A stretch of 64,000 nt of DNA, from contig NZ_OY762015.1 in NCBI RefSeq assembly GCF_963665055.1, positions 2,016,001-2,080,000 on the forward strand. The letters are read 5' to 3'. The position numbers and the translations under genes are program-made. Each line of letters begins with the position of its first letter. Position 1 is the first letter of the stretch. This DNA comes from an uncultured Methanobacterium sp. (lineage in GTDB: Archaea > Methanobacteriota > Methanobacteria > Methanobacteriales > Methanobacteriaceae). Of the stretch, positions 54,925 to 64,000 are shown piece after piece. Below the pieces are notes generated by a model. It was given only the letters and a program-made list of their open reading frames with translations, ran no database searches and was not told the DNA's origin.

Positions 54925-55107
54925 ATGGGCAAACTATACATCCCAATTGAAATTAGCAACCAGGATGAGGCTAAGTTCAGGGATATAGCATTTAAGAAAT
55001 TTTCGAAAAGAGAAGGCGGGAAGATGACGAGCAAAGGCAACTTGAAAAAAGCCGCGACTGAAGCGTTTCTGGACTGGATCCAGAAAAATCTTGATTATTT
55101 AGATTAA
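54925..55107 (+). CDS. Putative small repressor (ribbon-helix-helix-like)
   Basis: A 60-aa protein divergent from the early operon. MGKLYIPIEISNQDEAKFRD gives a strand then helix, and GNLKKAATEAFLDWIQKNL gives the second helix pattern. This size and position fit a RHH regulator binding the 9-bp repeat array beside it. GGAGG lies nine bases before the ATG at 54925. It is the only plus-strand gene of the early region, so it is a good candidate for the lysogeny repressor. Confidence 0.6.
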   Translation: MGKLYIPIEISNQDEAKFRDIAFKKFSKREGGKMTSKGNLKKAATEAFLDWIQKNLDYLD

Positions 55108-55485
55108 AGAGATTCACCGAATATTTCTTTAAAAACAGTAGTCGATTATTTTAAATATTAAAATTCCAAAAGAGCATCTGAGAAATAATGATTTATCTTT
55201 TTTTCTCGTGGTCAGTTGCAAGTGTTTCAAGTGCTGCAAGTGTAAAAAAGGTATGGAAGAATATTATATTTGATATTGATATATATTGATATTAAATCTA
55301 TATTTATATATATATAGGCCGTTACAGTTGAAATAGACGACTCTACACGCTTTAAAAAAAAGATGATATCAAATGATATTGATATCAAAACCAATTCTCC
55401 AAGGCTTATTATTTTTTTACACTTGAAATTGACGACTCCTTTTCAAAAAAAAGTATTAATTACACATATTTGATATCAAATGATA
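55108..55485. other. Regulator-integrase spacer with several repeat sets
   Basis: No normal gene is seen. The spacer holds three 9-bp CAAGTG units (55219-55245), an inverted partner TTTTTTACACTTG near 55405, AT-rich TGATATT blocks (55262-55315) and four TGATATCA palindromes (to 55488). It may be the replication origin or an operator region. Confidence 0.55.
55219..55245. repeat. Three 9-bp CAAGTG repeats
   Basis: CAAGTGTTT, CAAGTGCTG and CAAGTGTAA follow without gaps. In the plus frame they read C-K-C-F-K-C-C-K-C-K, starting from a GTG at 55208 and ending at a TGA 20 codons later, with no ribosome-binding site. Confidence 0.6.
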
Positions 55486-55488
55486 TCA
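55364..55488. promoter_or_regulatory. Four TGATATCA palindromes at the 3' end of the integrase gene
   Basis: TGATATCA at 55364-55371, 55380-55387, 55471-55478 and 55481-55488; the last overlaps the integrase stop codon. Pairs are 16 and 10 bp apart. Likely binding sites for a phage protein. Confidence 0.5.
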
Positions 55489-56658
55489 AAACTCAGGCTT
55501 TCCCTGCCTCCTCAACACCGCCTTTTTAACAACAGCCTGAACTTCCTCATCCTCCTCCAACAAATCCAACACCCAACCCACACCATCAAGGCGCTTCATA
55601 ACATCCTTATATTCCTTACTTTCAAAGTCCGTAACCCGACCACCATCAATGCTCAAAAATTCCAATGCACGAAGATAATCCTTTTTCAGATCTTCAACAT
55701 CCTTAAACCAATAAGTGTTATCAGTGTACCTGGGTTTATGACCAATCAACCACTCAGCCAGTTCAATGTTTCCAGTTTTATTTTTGATAGTTGATACAAA
55801 GTATTTTCTAAGAGCATGACCTCTCCAGTAAGCAAATGCTCCTTCTTTACTTCTTTGAAATCCGGCATTTTCTCCTGCATTAACAATAACTTCCCTCATA
55901 GCATGATCTGTGATGGGTGCACCATCATACATGACAAAAACTTCACCTTCAGGTAAAGGATTGATTTTTGTATTTTTACTGTGAACTCTTTCACGTAGGT
56001 ATGCTATGATTTGGCGCGTTGCCTCAGGCGGTATGAATGTAAAAAAACGATGATGAACTTTTGTACGAGTTATGTGGATGGTGAGAATTTCATTATTGAG
56101 GTCATTTTCAGAGTCTAAAAAATCTTCTATTGTTCTAATAGGTCTGTCAAGAACATCACTGGCAGCTTGCATTAATTGTTGTATTGTTATTTTTCTTAGT
56201 TCTGCTTGTGATAATCCGGTTAAGGCCAATGTGTAAATTATGGCTCTGCTCCTAGTATCTCCTGCATCGACCATCTTCCTAATTTCTTCTTTTTTCAGTA
56301 ATCGACCTTGGTTTTGTTCAAGGGCTATGTCTCCCTGTTTGTTTTTAATTTTTGGAGGGATTATGTCGTAGTAATTGTAAAAACTGATGATTGCATTTAG
56401 GTAAGATCTTATTGTGTGGGGTGATTTGCCTTCTTGTTCCAGGTTGGCTTTCCAGTCTGAAACTCTTAAGTTGATCCGGCGGCGACGTCTTTTTACTCCC
56501 TGGTCTTCCTCAGTTTCTGCTTCGTTAAGTAATTCTTCTAGGCTGAGTCCTTGGAATTGTTTGTAATTTTCTAAAATTAAATTATATAGCCTGCAGGTGT
56601 TGGCTGCATAACTGTTACTATTAAAAAATGTTCGAATTATTTGGTCGTCCACTCCCAT
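55486..56658 (-). CDS. Tyrosine recombinase (prophage integrase)
   Basis: A 390-aa integrase. An N-terminal core-binding domain with a KRRRRRINLRVSDW segment is followed by the catalytic domain: HALRKYF (His281, Arg284), GHKPRYTDNTYW (His307, with Tyr316) and a further Tyr328. The first catalytic Arg, usual as GLRxxE, is replaced: LTGLSQAELRKIT has Ser150 and Gln151, with Arg155 four residues later. It lies 58 bases from the attR core. The C-terminus carries a helical extension of 60 residues. Confidence 0.88.
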   Translation of the reverse strand: MGVDDQIIRTFFNSNSYAANTCRLYNLILENYKQFQGLSLEELLNEAETEEDQGVKRRRRRINLRVSDWKANLEQEGKSPHTIRSYLNAIISFYNYYDIIPPKIKNKQGDIALEQNQGRLLKKEEIRKMVDAGDTRSRAIIYTLALTGLSQAELRKITIQQLMQAASDVLDRPIRTIEDFLDSENDLNNEILTIHITRTKVHHRFFTFIPPEATRQIIAYLRERVHSKNTKINPLPEGEVFVMYDGAPITDHAMREVIVNAGENAGFQRSKEGAFAYWRGHALRKYFVSTIKNKTGNIELAEWLIGHKPRYTDNTYWFKDVEDLKKDYLRALEFLSIDGGRVTDFESKEYKDVMKRLDGVGWVLDLLEEDEEVQAVVKKAVLRRQGKPEF

Positions 56659-56958
56659 ACTTTGTTCTATGTAGTGGGGGTTTATAAATAAATTACTGAT
56701 AACCGCGGTGTACAGGATGATATATAAAGATAACTAAATTAATTTTTCAACTTAAATCAGACCTATTATTCAATTACATAATATATTATATTTCAATATT
56801 TTTTTTGAAAAGATCAAATACTCGATTTGTTTGAATACCAATACACTGCACAGAAATCAGGTACTCATGTAGTGAATAACAATACTCTAAATTATACTAC
56901 CCAATTATCTCTAGATACGATTTTTATTACTCTAACTGAATTCTCTAAACTTATTAAA
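56659..56958. other. Integrase promoter region and right end of the prophage
   Basis: Contains an ACCGCGGT palindrome (56702-56709), the att core with the integrase TATA box and, right of 56732, host DNA without a gene up to the 3' end of the next gene at 56959. Confidence 0.6.
56717..56732. other. Putative attR core, overlapping the integrase TATA box
   Basis: Exact copy of the 16 bases at 13993-14008 in the same orientation. On the minus strand it reads TATCTTTATATATCAT, about 60 bases before the integrase start, so it also serves as a good TATA box. Confidence 0.6.
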
Positions 56959-57705
56959 TCAATCAATAATTTTAATTGGATTAAATGCGGTTAATTGGGG
57001 GAATGTAGTTAAAATATAGTTTAAAGACAGGTAGTTTTCTCCAGGATAAATATAAAGAACTGCCACACTGACCAGCCAAATGGCAATGATCAACAATCCA
57101 GTCATTTTACCATACCGGTGTTTGGATATGGGATCAAAAAGTTTCACACCACTACCTGTGAAGAGATCCAGGACCAGATGACTCAAAGAACCTACAAATA
57201 ATGCAGTTGCTACGTAAAAAAAGTTAAAACTAGTCAAAGGTGTTAAAAATATTCCAACAGTCACCAGTAATGTGTATAAAATAAGCAATCCTCTGTTTAA
57301 AACTATTATTCCTAGAATTAAAGATGTTAAGAGGAAAGAAACCCTTAGATCGGGCGTTAAATTCATCAAAATATTCTGAAAACTGATTACAAACAGGGCC
57401 AGGCACACTGCCGCTAAAACCGTTCCAGGAACAGAATGCACAAAACCCCTGTGTTGCGCAACAAAGAAGAATAATGCTATACTCATTAATAATATTCCTG
57501 TAAATGGAGTGATTTGGAATAATGGAAGGATTAATGTTAGTATTCCCCCTGCAAGAGCCATTATAATCAGATTTCTGTAACGGAAACTGGTGTCCAGATC
57601 CACAACTGAAGCTCCTATAACCGCCAGGGATAGGTAGTATACATCAGGAAAGAATGGAAATATCATTATAATTGAGAATAATATGTGATTTTTGTAAGAA
57701 GGCAT
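56959..57705 (-). CDS. YdjM/DUF457-like membrane metal-dependent hydrolase
   Basis: A 248-aa protein with about seven hydrophobic segments and the family motifs ASVVDLD near residue 35, HRGFVHSVPG near 87 and GSLSHLVLDLFTGSGVKLF with HRYG near the C-terminus. His and Asp residues probably bind metal in the membrane. Likely host gene; before integration its 3' end faced the ehb promoter. Confidence 0.8.
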   Translation of the reverse strand: MPSYKNHILFSIIMIFPFFPDVYYLSLAVIGASVVDLDTSFRYRNLIIMALAGGILTLILPLFQITPFTGILLMSIALFFFVAQHRGFVHSVPGTVLAAVCLALFVISFQNILMNLTPDLRVSFLLTSLILGIIVLNRGLLILYTLLVTVGIFLTPLTSFNFFYVATALFVGSLSHLVLDLFTGSGVKLFDPISKHRYGKMTGLLIIAIWLVSVAVLYIYPGENYLSLNYILTTFPQLTAFNPIKIID

Positions 57706-58048
57706 GATATCAGTTTCAAAGAGTGATTATCAAGTACATCTGCATATTAAATGGGAAGGTAACGTAGAAATCCTGGCAACGTATGCATTGGCCGCTTAAT
57801 ACTTTTCTAATAATAAATTATCATTGGTCTAATAACAATTTCAAAGTAAAAATACTTGATCCGAGAGCACTAGAGAAGAAATAATTTTATAAAAGGTTTA
57901 TATTTCATATGAAAGTTTATATTTATCAAAAAAATCATGATTATTATTATATTGAAAAATTATATTATGAAAAAATATAATGTTGTAAAAAATATATGTT
58001 GTAATATTGTTGAAATATACTGTTGAACTGGAATATACTGTTGAAATA
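57706..58048. other. AT-rich intergenic region
   Basis: No gene is seen. From about 57,980 short imperfect repeats with TGTTGAA and GAATATAC accumulate next to the 3' end of the aspartoacylase-like gene. A TATA-like TTATATTTC near 57,900 on the plus strand has no gene after it. Confidence 0.5.
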
Positions 58049-58765
58049 TTATATTACGTTGAAATAATTTAGGAAAGATTTCATCTGCATTAAAGATCTT
58101 TCAACACTTCCGGAATCCACTTTTCCATTTCTAGAGACTACTTCACAAGTAACCGCAGGTATTCCACTGAGATTCAATTCATCTTCCAGTGCACCACCGT
58201 ATAGGGTCCCGGCTTTTTCCTGGGAAATAACCTTGGAGGATGTCTGGCTGGTTATATGATCTGCTATTTTAAAACTCTTATAACAAGGCTTTTTAGAGCA
58301 AAAAACGCTCTCTATCCCAGGATTACTCTGGGGCTGGGTGGAGTGAAAATCCGCTGCTGCCTGAATTTCCAGTTTCTGGGCTGTTTTTAAAATGTTATTG
58401 GAAATATATCCTTCAGTAAAGGTCTTCCTATTCATGTCCCAACCCTGGAATCTTCGTGAATTTTTCATGGTGGCGTAGGGTATTGCAATGGGGATGGTGT
58501 AAACTGTTCCGTTAATTTTTTTATCTTCCATGTAATCCAAGAGTTTAAAAAAAGCTACTTGAGGGGGGAGTTCGTTTCCATGAATTCCAGCACATAGAAG
58601 TATGCGAGGAGATCCGGATCCAAACTTTAAAAGCGGAGTTCCCTTTAAAGCTGCATCAATTAAATGCTTTCCAATATTCCCTGGTATCAATTCTTTCATC
58701 AAATCGGGATTAAGGGAAATGTCACCCCCAGTATCTTGGGCAATAGTTATAATTTCATAATCCAT
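58049..58765 (-). CDS. Succinylglutamate desuccinylase/aspartoacylase-family hydrolase
   Basis: A 238-aa zinc hydrolase of the M14-like family. Zinc ligands are visible in LCAGIHGNELPPQ near residue 77 and ADFHSTQPQ near residue 141. A catalytic Glu is probably in AVTCEVVSRNG. Related enzymes deacylate N-acyl amino acids or act on peptide-like bonds. Length fits the shorter archaeal members. Confidence 0.82.
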   Translation of the reverse strand: MDYEIITIAQDTGGDISLNPDLMKELIPGNIGKHLIDAALKGTPLLKFGSGSPRILLCAGIHGNELPPQVAFFKLLDYMEDKKINGTVYTIPIAIPYATMKNSRRFQGWDMNRKTFTEGYISNNILKTAQKLEIQAAADFHSTQPQSNPGIESVFCSKKPCYKSFKIADHITSQTSSKVISQEKAGTLYGGALEDELNLSGIPAVTCEVVSRNGKVDSGSVERSLMQMKSFLNYFNVI

Positions 58766-59018
58766 ACTAACTCACCAAGCACTAAATCACACCATTCACC
58801 AAACTATTCATTTAAACATTGATTGACCCGTGAAATAAAATATTACAGCGAGTATTTGATACTTTCATCATCAATTCTACGACCTGGATTTCCATTAATA
58901 ATAATATAGGATGATAAGGGAGTTTGCAATTACCATGCACTCATTTTATTGCACTATAATACTCCATAACTTTGATTGATTACCTATGAAACCTACGATA
59001 CTATGAAACCTATGAAAC

Positions 59019-59759
59019 CTACGATGCCGAGTAGCCTACTGGATAAATGTATATAGGGGTTTCATTGGAAGGCAGTTTTAAAAGTTTTATCATCTGATCA
59101 TCGTAGAAAGAACCAATGGCCACTGCCCCCAGACCACGAGCAACTGCTTCTAAATATATGTTCTCCCCAATATGACCAGCTTCAATATCCACAAAACGTG
59201 TGCTTAAATTTTCATCAGGATACTTATCCTTCATTTTCTGGTAATTTCCAGTGATCACTAAACTTATGGGTGCCTGATCAACCCATTCTTGCCCATGTGC
59301 TGCCTGTGACAGGGCGTAAGTTTGATCACCATCTACAATCTTTTCTAAAGTGTTATTGTAAGGATTGTACTGATATATGCCTGCTTCAAGGCCCTGAACA
59401 CCATTATTCCCTGCAACTAGATATACTTCCATTGGGAAAACATGCCCCGCAGAAGGGGCAGATCGGTAATTCCTTTCAGAGTCAGTGATTCCTTGGGCAG
59501 CCCATAAAAGTTGTGAAACATCCTGTAAGGTAAGAGATGTGGTGGTGAAATTTCGAACCGAACGTCTGTCTTTTATAGCCTGGTCCACAGACATTCCACT
59601 GGTGATTTCAGCTTGAGGAAGGTTATATGTTCCTAACACCACTCGAGACTGATTTTCGGTTTTAGCCGGTTGCATGAAAACCGTGTAAACTAGGTATGAT
59701 ACCAGAAAAGCCGAAAGGAGGATAATTGCCACCAGAATATATTTACTCTTTTTTTGCAT
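59019..59759 (-). CDS. Exported SagB-type nitroreductase family protein
   Basis: A 246-aa protein with an N-terminal membrane anchor (YILVAIILLSAFLVSYLVYT) followed by a SagB/ThcOx-type FMN domain: IKDRRSVRNFTTTSLTLQDV, LLWAAQGIT, RSAPSAGHVFPMEVYLV and GLGAVAIGSFYDD. It acts outside the cytoplasmic membrane or at its surface, an odd place for a flavin enzyme. Substrate unknown. Confidence 0.82.
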   Translation of the reverse strand: MQKKSKYILVAIILLSAFLVSYLVYTVFMQPAKTENQSRVVLGTYNLPQAEITSGMSVDQAIKDRRSVRNFTTTSLTLQDVSQLLWAAQGITDSERNYRSAPSAGHVFPMEVYLVAGNNGVQGLEAGIYQYNPYNNTLEKIVDGDQTYALSQAAHGQEWVDQAPISLVITGNYQKMKDKYPDENLSTRFVDIEAGHIGENIYLEAVARGLGAVAIGSFYDDQMIKLLKLPSNETPIYIYPVGYSAS

Positions 59760-60013
59760 TAATTCCCACCAGTAGACACTGATTTAATTCTGTGAGTTAC
59801 TTCTCCAACTTAACCAGACACTTTAAGCTTGTCTTAAAAAACTTTAATATTCAAAGATATATTAAATTATCTAATTTAAATCATCCTGAGGTAATTATTC
59901 CAATTAGGTAGATTTTTTAGATTATAAATTCTAGAATAATATGCTTTAGAATAAAACATCAAATGAGTAAATATTTCGTAAGAATAAATTTTGAACCATA
60001 ATGCACGATTATC

Positions 60014-60403
60014 ATGACCTACGATTTAATACCTATATCCGTCATCCTCATAGTTGCCTACTTGGGGAGTTACCTCCTTTACCATAATAATTATATAAAA
60101 AAAGCCACCCACATCCGTTTATGGAATATTCTTATTCTGCTAACCTTCATTGTGTCTGCAGGGGCGGGTTTAATACTTTTAATCCTTGCAGAGTATGGGA
60201 TTGCACTCCCCATGAGCCAGGGACTACTTTACTGGCATGTTCAGTTTGCCATAGCAATGTTCTGGATTGCATTATTCCACATACATTCCTACTGGATGCC
60301 TTCGGCTGGTGGGAAATCCGATGAAGAACTTAAGGAAGAATCAGCCCAATCTTCTCCGGAATCAATCCAGACTAATGAAAAATCTGGGAGGGGGTTAAAG
60401 TGA
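60014..60403 (+). CDS. His-containing membrane protein (paralogue 1)
   Basis: A 129-aa protein with three hydrophobic helices. The second and third contain LAEYGIALPMSQGLLYWHVQ and ALFHIHSYW, so three histidines fall in the membrane in a WH-x-H-x-H arrangement that could bind heme. It overlaps the next gene by four bases. The paralogue 60400 repeats this layout. Similar small membrane cytochrome-like proteins occur in methanogens. Confidence 0.7.
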   Translation: MTYDLIPISVILIVAYLGSYLLYHNNYIKKATHIRLWNILILLTFIVSAGAGLILLILAEYGIALPMSQGLLYWHVQFAIAMFWIALFHIHSYWMPSAGGKSDEELKEESAQSSPESIQTNEKSGRGLK

Positions 60404-60999
60404 AAAAATTATATGTGGTTCTTTTAATTGCTCTCCTCACACCAATAACAGTTTATGCCTGGAATGACTGCCCTTACGGATTATTAAACGATCCATACCC
60501 GGGACAGTGCCCCCGTTACCTGGACACCAACCAGAATAATATATGCGACCATTCCGAGTCTCCCAGTTCAGGATCCTTAAACAACAGTACAATAACAACA
60601 CAAACCAACGAAAGCAGTGCTAATAATAAAAACAATACGAATAGCAGCTTTTCTGATATTCAACAGGTCAGTTCTGTTCCCTCTCAAAGTTATAACCTGA
60701 TACCAATAGCCACAACCATTCTTATCCTCTATCTAATTACATATTTATTGTATCTAGAAGACCGGCTGAAGAGGAGTATCTACTATGCCATCTGGAAATA
60801 CGTGCTTATGGCAAGCTTCATTGTAACCGGTGTTACTGGACTTATCCTGGCATTATCCATTAATTATGGAATTCAATCTTCCTGGAATCTAACCATAGAT
60901 TTCTGGCATGCGGAATTTGCAATTATAATGGCAGTCAGTACGTTGTTACACATCCATCTTTACTGGAAACAGGTTAAACGAGTTTTCAAGGCAGTTTAA
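60400..60999 (+). CDS. Exported/membrane protein with CPxYLDTN motif and His-rich helices (paralogue 2)
   Basis: A 199-aa protein starting with GTG. A signal segment is followed by WNDCPYGLLNDPYPGQCPRY and LDTNQNNICDHSE, a Cys plus calcium-loop-like motif seen in methanogen membrane redox proteins. A Ser/Asn linker leads to three membrane helices ending in FWHAEFAIIMAV and LLHIHLYW, the same His layout as paralogue 1. The two genes form one transcript; a membrane redox role is inferred. Confidence 0.72.
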   Translation: MKKLYVVLLIALLTPITVYAWNDCPYGLLNDPYPGQCPRYLDTNQNNICDHSESPSSGSLNNSTITTQTNESSANNKNNTNSSFSDIQQVSSVPSQSYNLIPIATTILILYLITYLLYLEDRLKRSIYYAIWKYVLMASFIVTGVTGLILALSINYGIQSSWNLTIDFWHAEFAIIMAVSTLLHIHLYWKQVKRVFKAV

Positions 61000-62529
<1,530 letters not shown>

Positions 62530-62643
62530 TCACAAACCACAGCCCATGAAACAAAGTGATCTGGAAATAAAAGTTTGGGGATAAAAACTTAGGATGAAAA
62601 TAAAGAATGAAAACTATCCAGATGATTTAAAGAGGAACCCTTA

Positions 62644-62904
62644 ATGGAAATCTTGACCCTGGTAATCATTGGAATAGTCCTATTAGTTTTGGTCATATTC
62701 TTTGCCAGCATCCTATTAAAGCTGGGAAAGATTGTCCTGAGCATCCTGTTGCACATGATACTGGGATGGATACTCCTTTTCATCTGGAACATCCTCCCAT
62801 TTTTCAAAATCCCCATAAATATACTCACCATGCTGGTGGCCGGTTTTGGTGGTATAATCGGGGTGGTTGTGCTTATTTTAGCTAAAGCATTGGGTTTATA
62901 TTAA
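62644..62904 (+). CDS. BofA-like membrane protein
   Basis: An 86-aa protein with three hydrophobic segments and the BofA-type pattern ILLHMILGWILLFIWNILPF, PINILTMLVAGFGGIIGVVV. BofA-like proteins in archaea are of unknown function. It follows argG by 114 bp and may be co-transcribed. Confidence 0.78.
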   Translation: MEILTLVIIGIVLLVLVIFFASILLKLGKIVLSILLHMILGWILLFIWNILPFFKIPINILTMLVAGFGGIIGVVVLILAKALGLY

Positions 62905-63226
62905 TAATTTTTAAAAATAATATATTTTCAAAAAGAAATCAATAAAAAATTTTAATTATATAAATTAAGTTGATTATATTACCTGTTTTAATTATTTTAC
63001 CCTAATTTTAGATGGTATAAAAAATAAACGCTATTTATAAATTTATGCCCTGATATTTACTATATCTTGCCCTTAAAATGACAGAAAAAGTTTTTAAACT
63101 AACTAATTTTTTTTGAATATAAATAGTTTTAGAATTAAATTAAAAAGGAAAGTATTAACCATTAATAGACTATAGTTTTACAATAACTGGGGGTTATTTG
63201 ATAACCACCGTTTAGGGGTTGAAACC
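62905..63226. other. Intergenic region before the TetR gene
   Basis: AT-rich, no gene. A GGTTAT-TTG-ATAACC dyad (63192-63206) lies just before the TetR start; a TATA-like AATATAAATAG near 63116-63126 may be its promoter. Confidence 0.5.
63192..63206. promoter_or_regulatory. Dyad operator candidate before the TetR gene
   Basis: GGTTAT and ATAACC separated by three bases, ending 20 bases before the ATG. TetR regulators often bind such palindromes in their own promoters; not proven. Confidence 0.45.
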
Positions 63227-63943
63227 ATGTCAATTAAGGATCGGAGGGAAAGGGAGAAGGAAAAAAGACGAAATGACATATTCGCAGCTGCTGAGAAATT
63301 ATTCTTATCCAGGGGTTATGATGATGTTTCCATGAATGACATAGCTCAGGAAGTTGAACTGAGCAAAGCCACTCTTTATCTCTACTTTGATAACAAGGAT
63401 GAACTTTTTTTTGCCATTGTTTTGCGCGGGACCCGGATATTAAATTCAATGATCAGGGAAGATGTTAAAAAAGCTAAATCTGGGATTGATAAAGTTTCAG
63501 CATTTAGAATGGCTTACCACAATTTTAACAGAGATTATTCTGACTATATTCGCATATATAATTATTTTCAGTCCGGAAGATTTGAAATAGCCTACAAAGA
63601 GTCTTTTAAAGACGAAAAATCTTTTAAATCAAAAAAACAATACTCTGACCTTTCTGAACTTCAGAGTGCCAGTGAATATCTTAACAGTATCCATGAGATG
63701 CGTATTGAACGGTTCACAATCATGTGTAACTCCGTACAGGACGGAATAGACGATGGCACAATTCGTCCGGATGTGGATCCCGCTGAAGCAGCAGTGTTAT
63801 TATCTTCTATCTCTAAAAGCATGTCGGACATCCCCCCAGACCATAGGAAAATACTGGAAAAAAGAGGAATTGATCGTGACAAATTTGTAAGAGATGTAGA
63901 GAATCTGATCAGACATATGATCATGAGTTATGATCCAGAATAG
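63227..63943 (+). CDS. TetR/AcrR-family transcriptional regulator
   Basis: A 238-aa regulator. The N-terminal HTH is clear: AAEKLFLSRGYDDVSMNDIA, then EVELSKATLYLYFDNKDELF, the typical TetR core. The C-terminal helical ligand domain is unusual but without motif. It may control its own gene through the dyad at 63192. No target is visible in the window. Confidence 0.88.
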   Translation: MSIKDRREREKEKRRNDIFAAAEKLFLSRGYDDVSMNDIAQEVELSKATLYLYFDNKDELFFAIVLRGTRILNSMIREDVKKAKSGIDKVSAFRMAYHNFNRDYSDYIRIYNYFQSGRFEIAYKESFKDEKSFKSKKQYSDLSELQSASEYLNSIHEMRIERFTIMCNSVQDGIDDGTIRPDVDPAEAAVLLSSISKSMSDIPPDHRKILEKRGIDRDKFVRDVENLIRHMIMSYDPE

Positions 63944-64000
63944 TTTTAAAAATTTAAATTAACAGTAATGTCACGGTCTTATGACTTATAAAAAAGAGTT

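Larger units (their letters stand above)
13993..56732. mobile_element. Putative complete tailed-virus prophage (42.7 kb)
   Basis: The segment is bounded by an exact 16-bp direct repeat and holds an integrase next to one end, a divergent regulator, early genes, terminase, portal, capsid, neck, tail and a pseudomurein endoisopeptidase in standard siphovirus order. It interrupts the gap between the ehb operon and a host membrane-protein gene. The gene order resembles viruses of Methanobacteriales such as psiM2, psiM100 and Drs3. All core morphogenesis genes look intact, so it may be inducible. No DNA polymerase, helicase or primase was recognised. Confidence 0.88.

Overview
The window is a stretch of a methanogenic archaeon of the Methanobacteriales, most likely Methanobacterium. 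The evidence is an almost complete ehb (energy-converting hydrogenase B) operon in the canonical order A to P, a pseudomurein endoisopeptidase with pseudomurein-binding repeats, archaeal TATA-box promoters, ribosome-binding sites of the GGAGG/GGTGA type, and AT-rich intergenic DNA.

Layout. (1) 1-4 kb: the edge of an exported protein, a PadR regulator divergent from a tiny Cys-rich protein, a nitroreductase, an iron-sulfur flavoprotein and a metallo-beta-lactamase-fold hydrolase. (2) 4.1-13.8 kb, minus strand: ehbA to ehbP, a membrane [NiFe] hydrogenase that uses the ion gradient to reduce ferredoxin for anabolic CO2 fixation. (3) 13,993-56,732: an apparently complete 42.7-kb prophage of a tailed (siphovirus-like) archaeal virus resembling the psiM2/Drs3 type by gene order. 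It is bounded by an exact 16-bp direct repeat which also reads as a TATA box. (4) 56.9-64 kb: host genes for a YdjM-like membrane protein, an aspartoacylase-like hydrolase, an exported SagB-type nitroreductase, two paralogous His-rich membrane proteins, argG, a BofA-like protein and a TetR regulator.

The prophage is transcribed mostly right to left. The integrase sits at its right end. Next come a divergently transcribed 60-aa putative repressor, an array of 9-bp repeats over the early promoter, and about 28 tightly overlapping small early genes, many with Cys2-Cys2 motifs. These include a MazG-like pyrophosphohydrolase, a JAMM-type isopeptidase and a protein with a TFB-like zinc ribbon. The structural genes follow: terminase, portal, a MuF-type head protein fused to a putative metalloprotease, protease/scaffold, capsid, connectors, tail tube, chaperones, tape measure and tail tip proteins. 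Lysis is by a pseudomurein endoisopeptidase, followed by a strong double hairpin and Thr-nucleophile (proteasome-like) cargo. Plus-strand cargo genes interrupt the late operon in three places: a cassette with a HEPN-like protein, a zinc-ribbon gene with two transglutaminase-like membrane proteins, and a lipoprotein.

The most notable candidates are a MuF-metalloprotease with a possible immunity gene; the att core overlapping the presumed ehb promoter; a phage-borne TFB zinc ribbon; a proteasome-like Ntn protein; four transglutaminase-like domains in tape measure and cargo proteins; and a 10-bp element repeated five times at ORF starts. No tRNA, rRNA or CRISPR array was recognised. All assignments come from reading motifs, not from searches.
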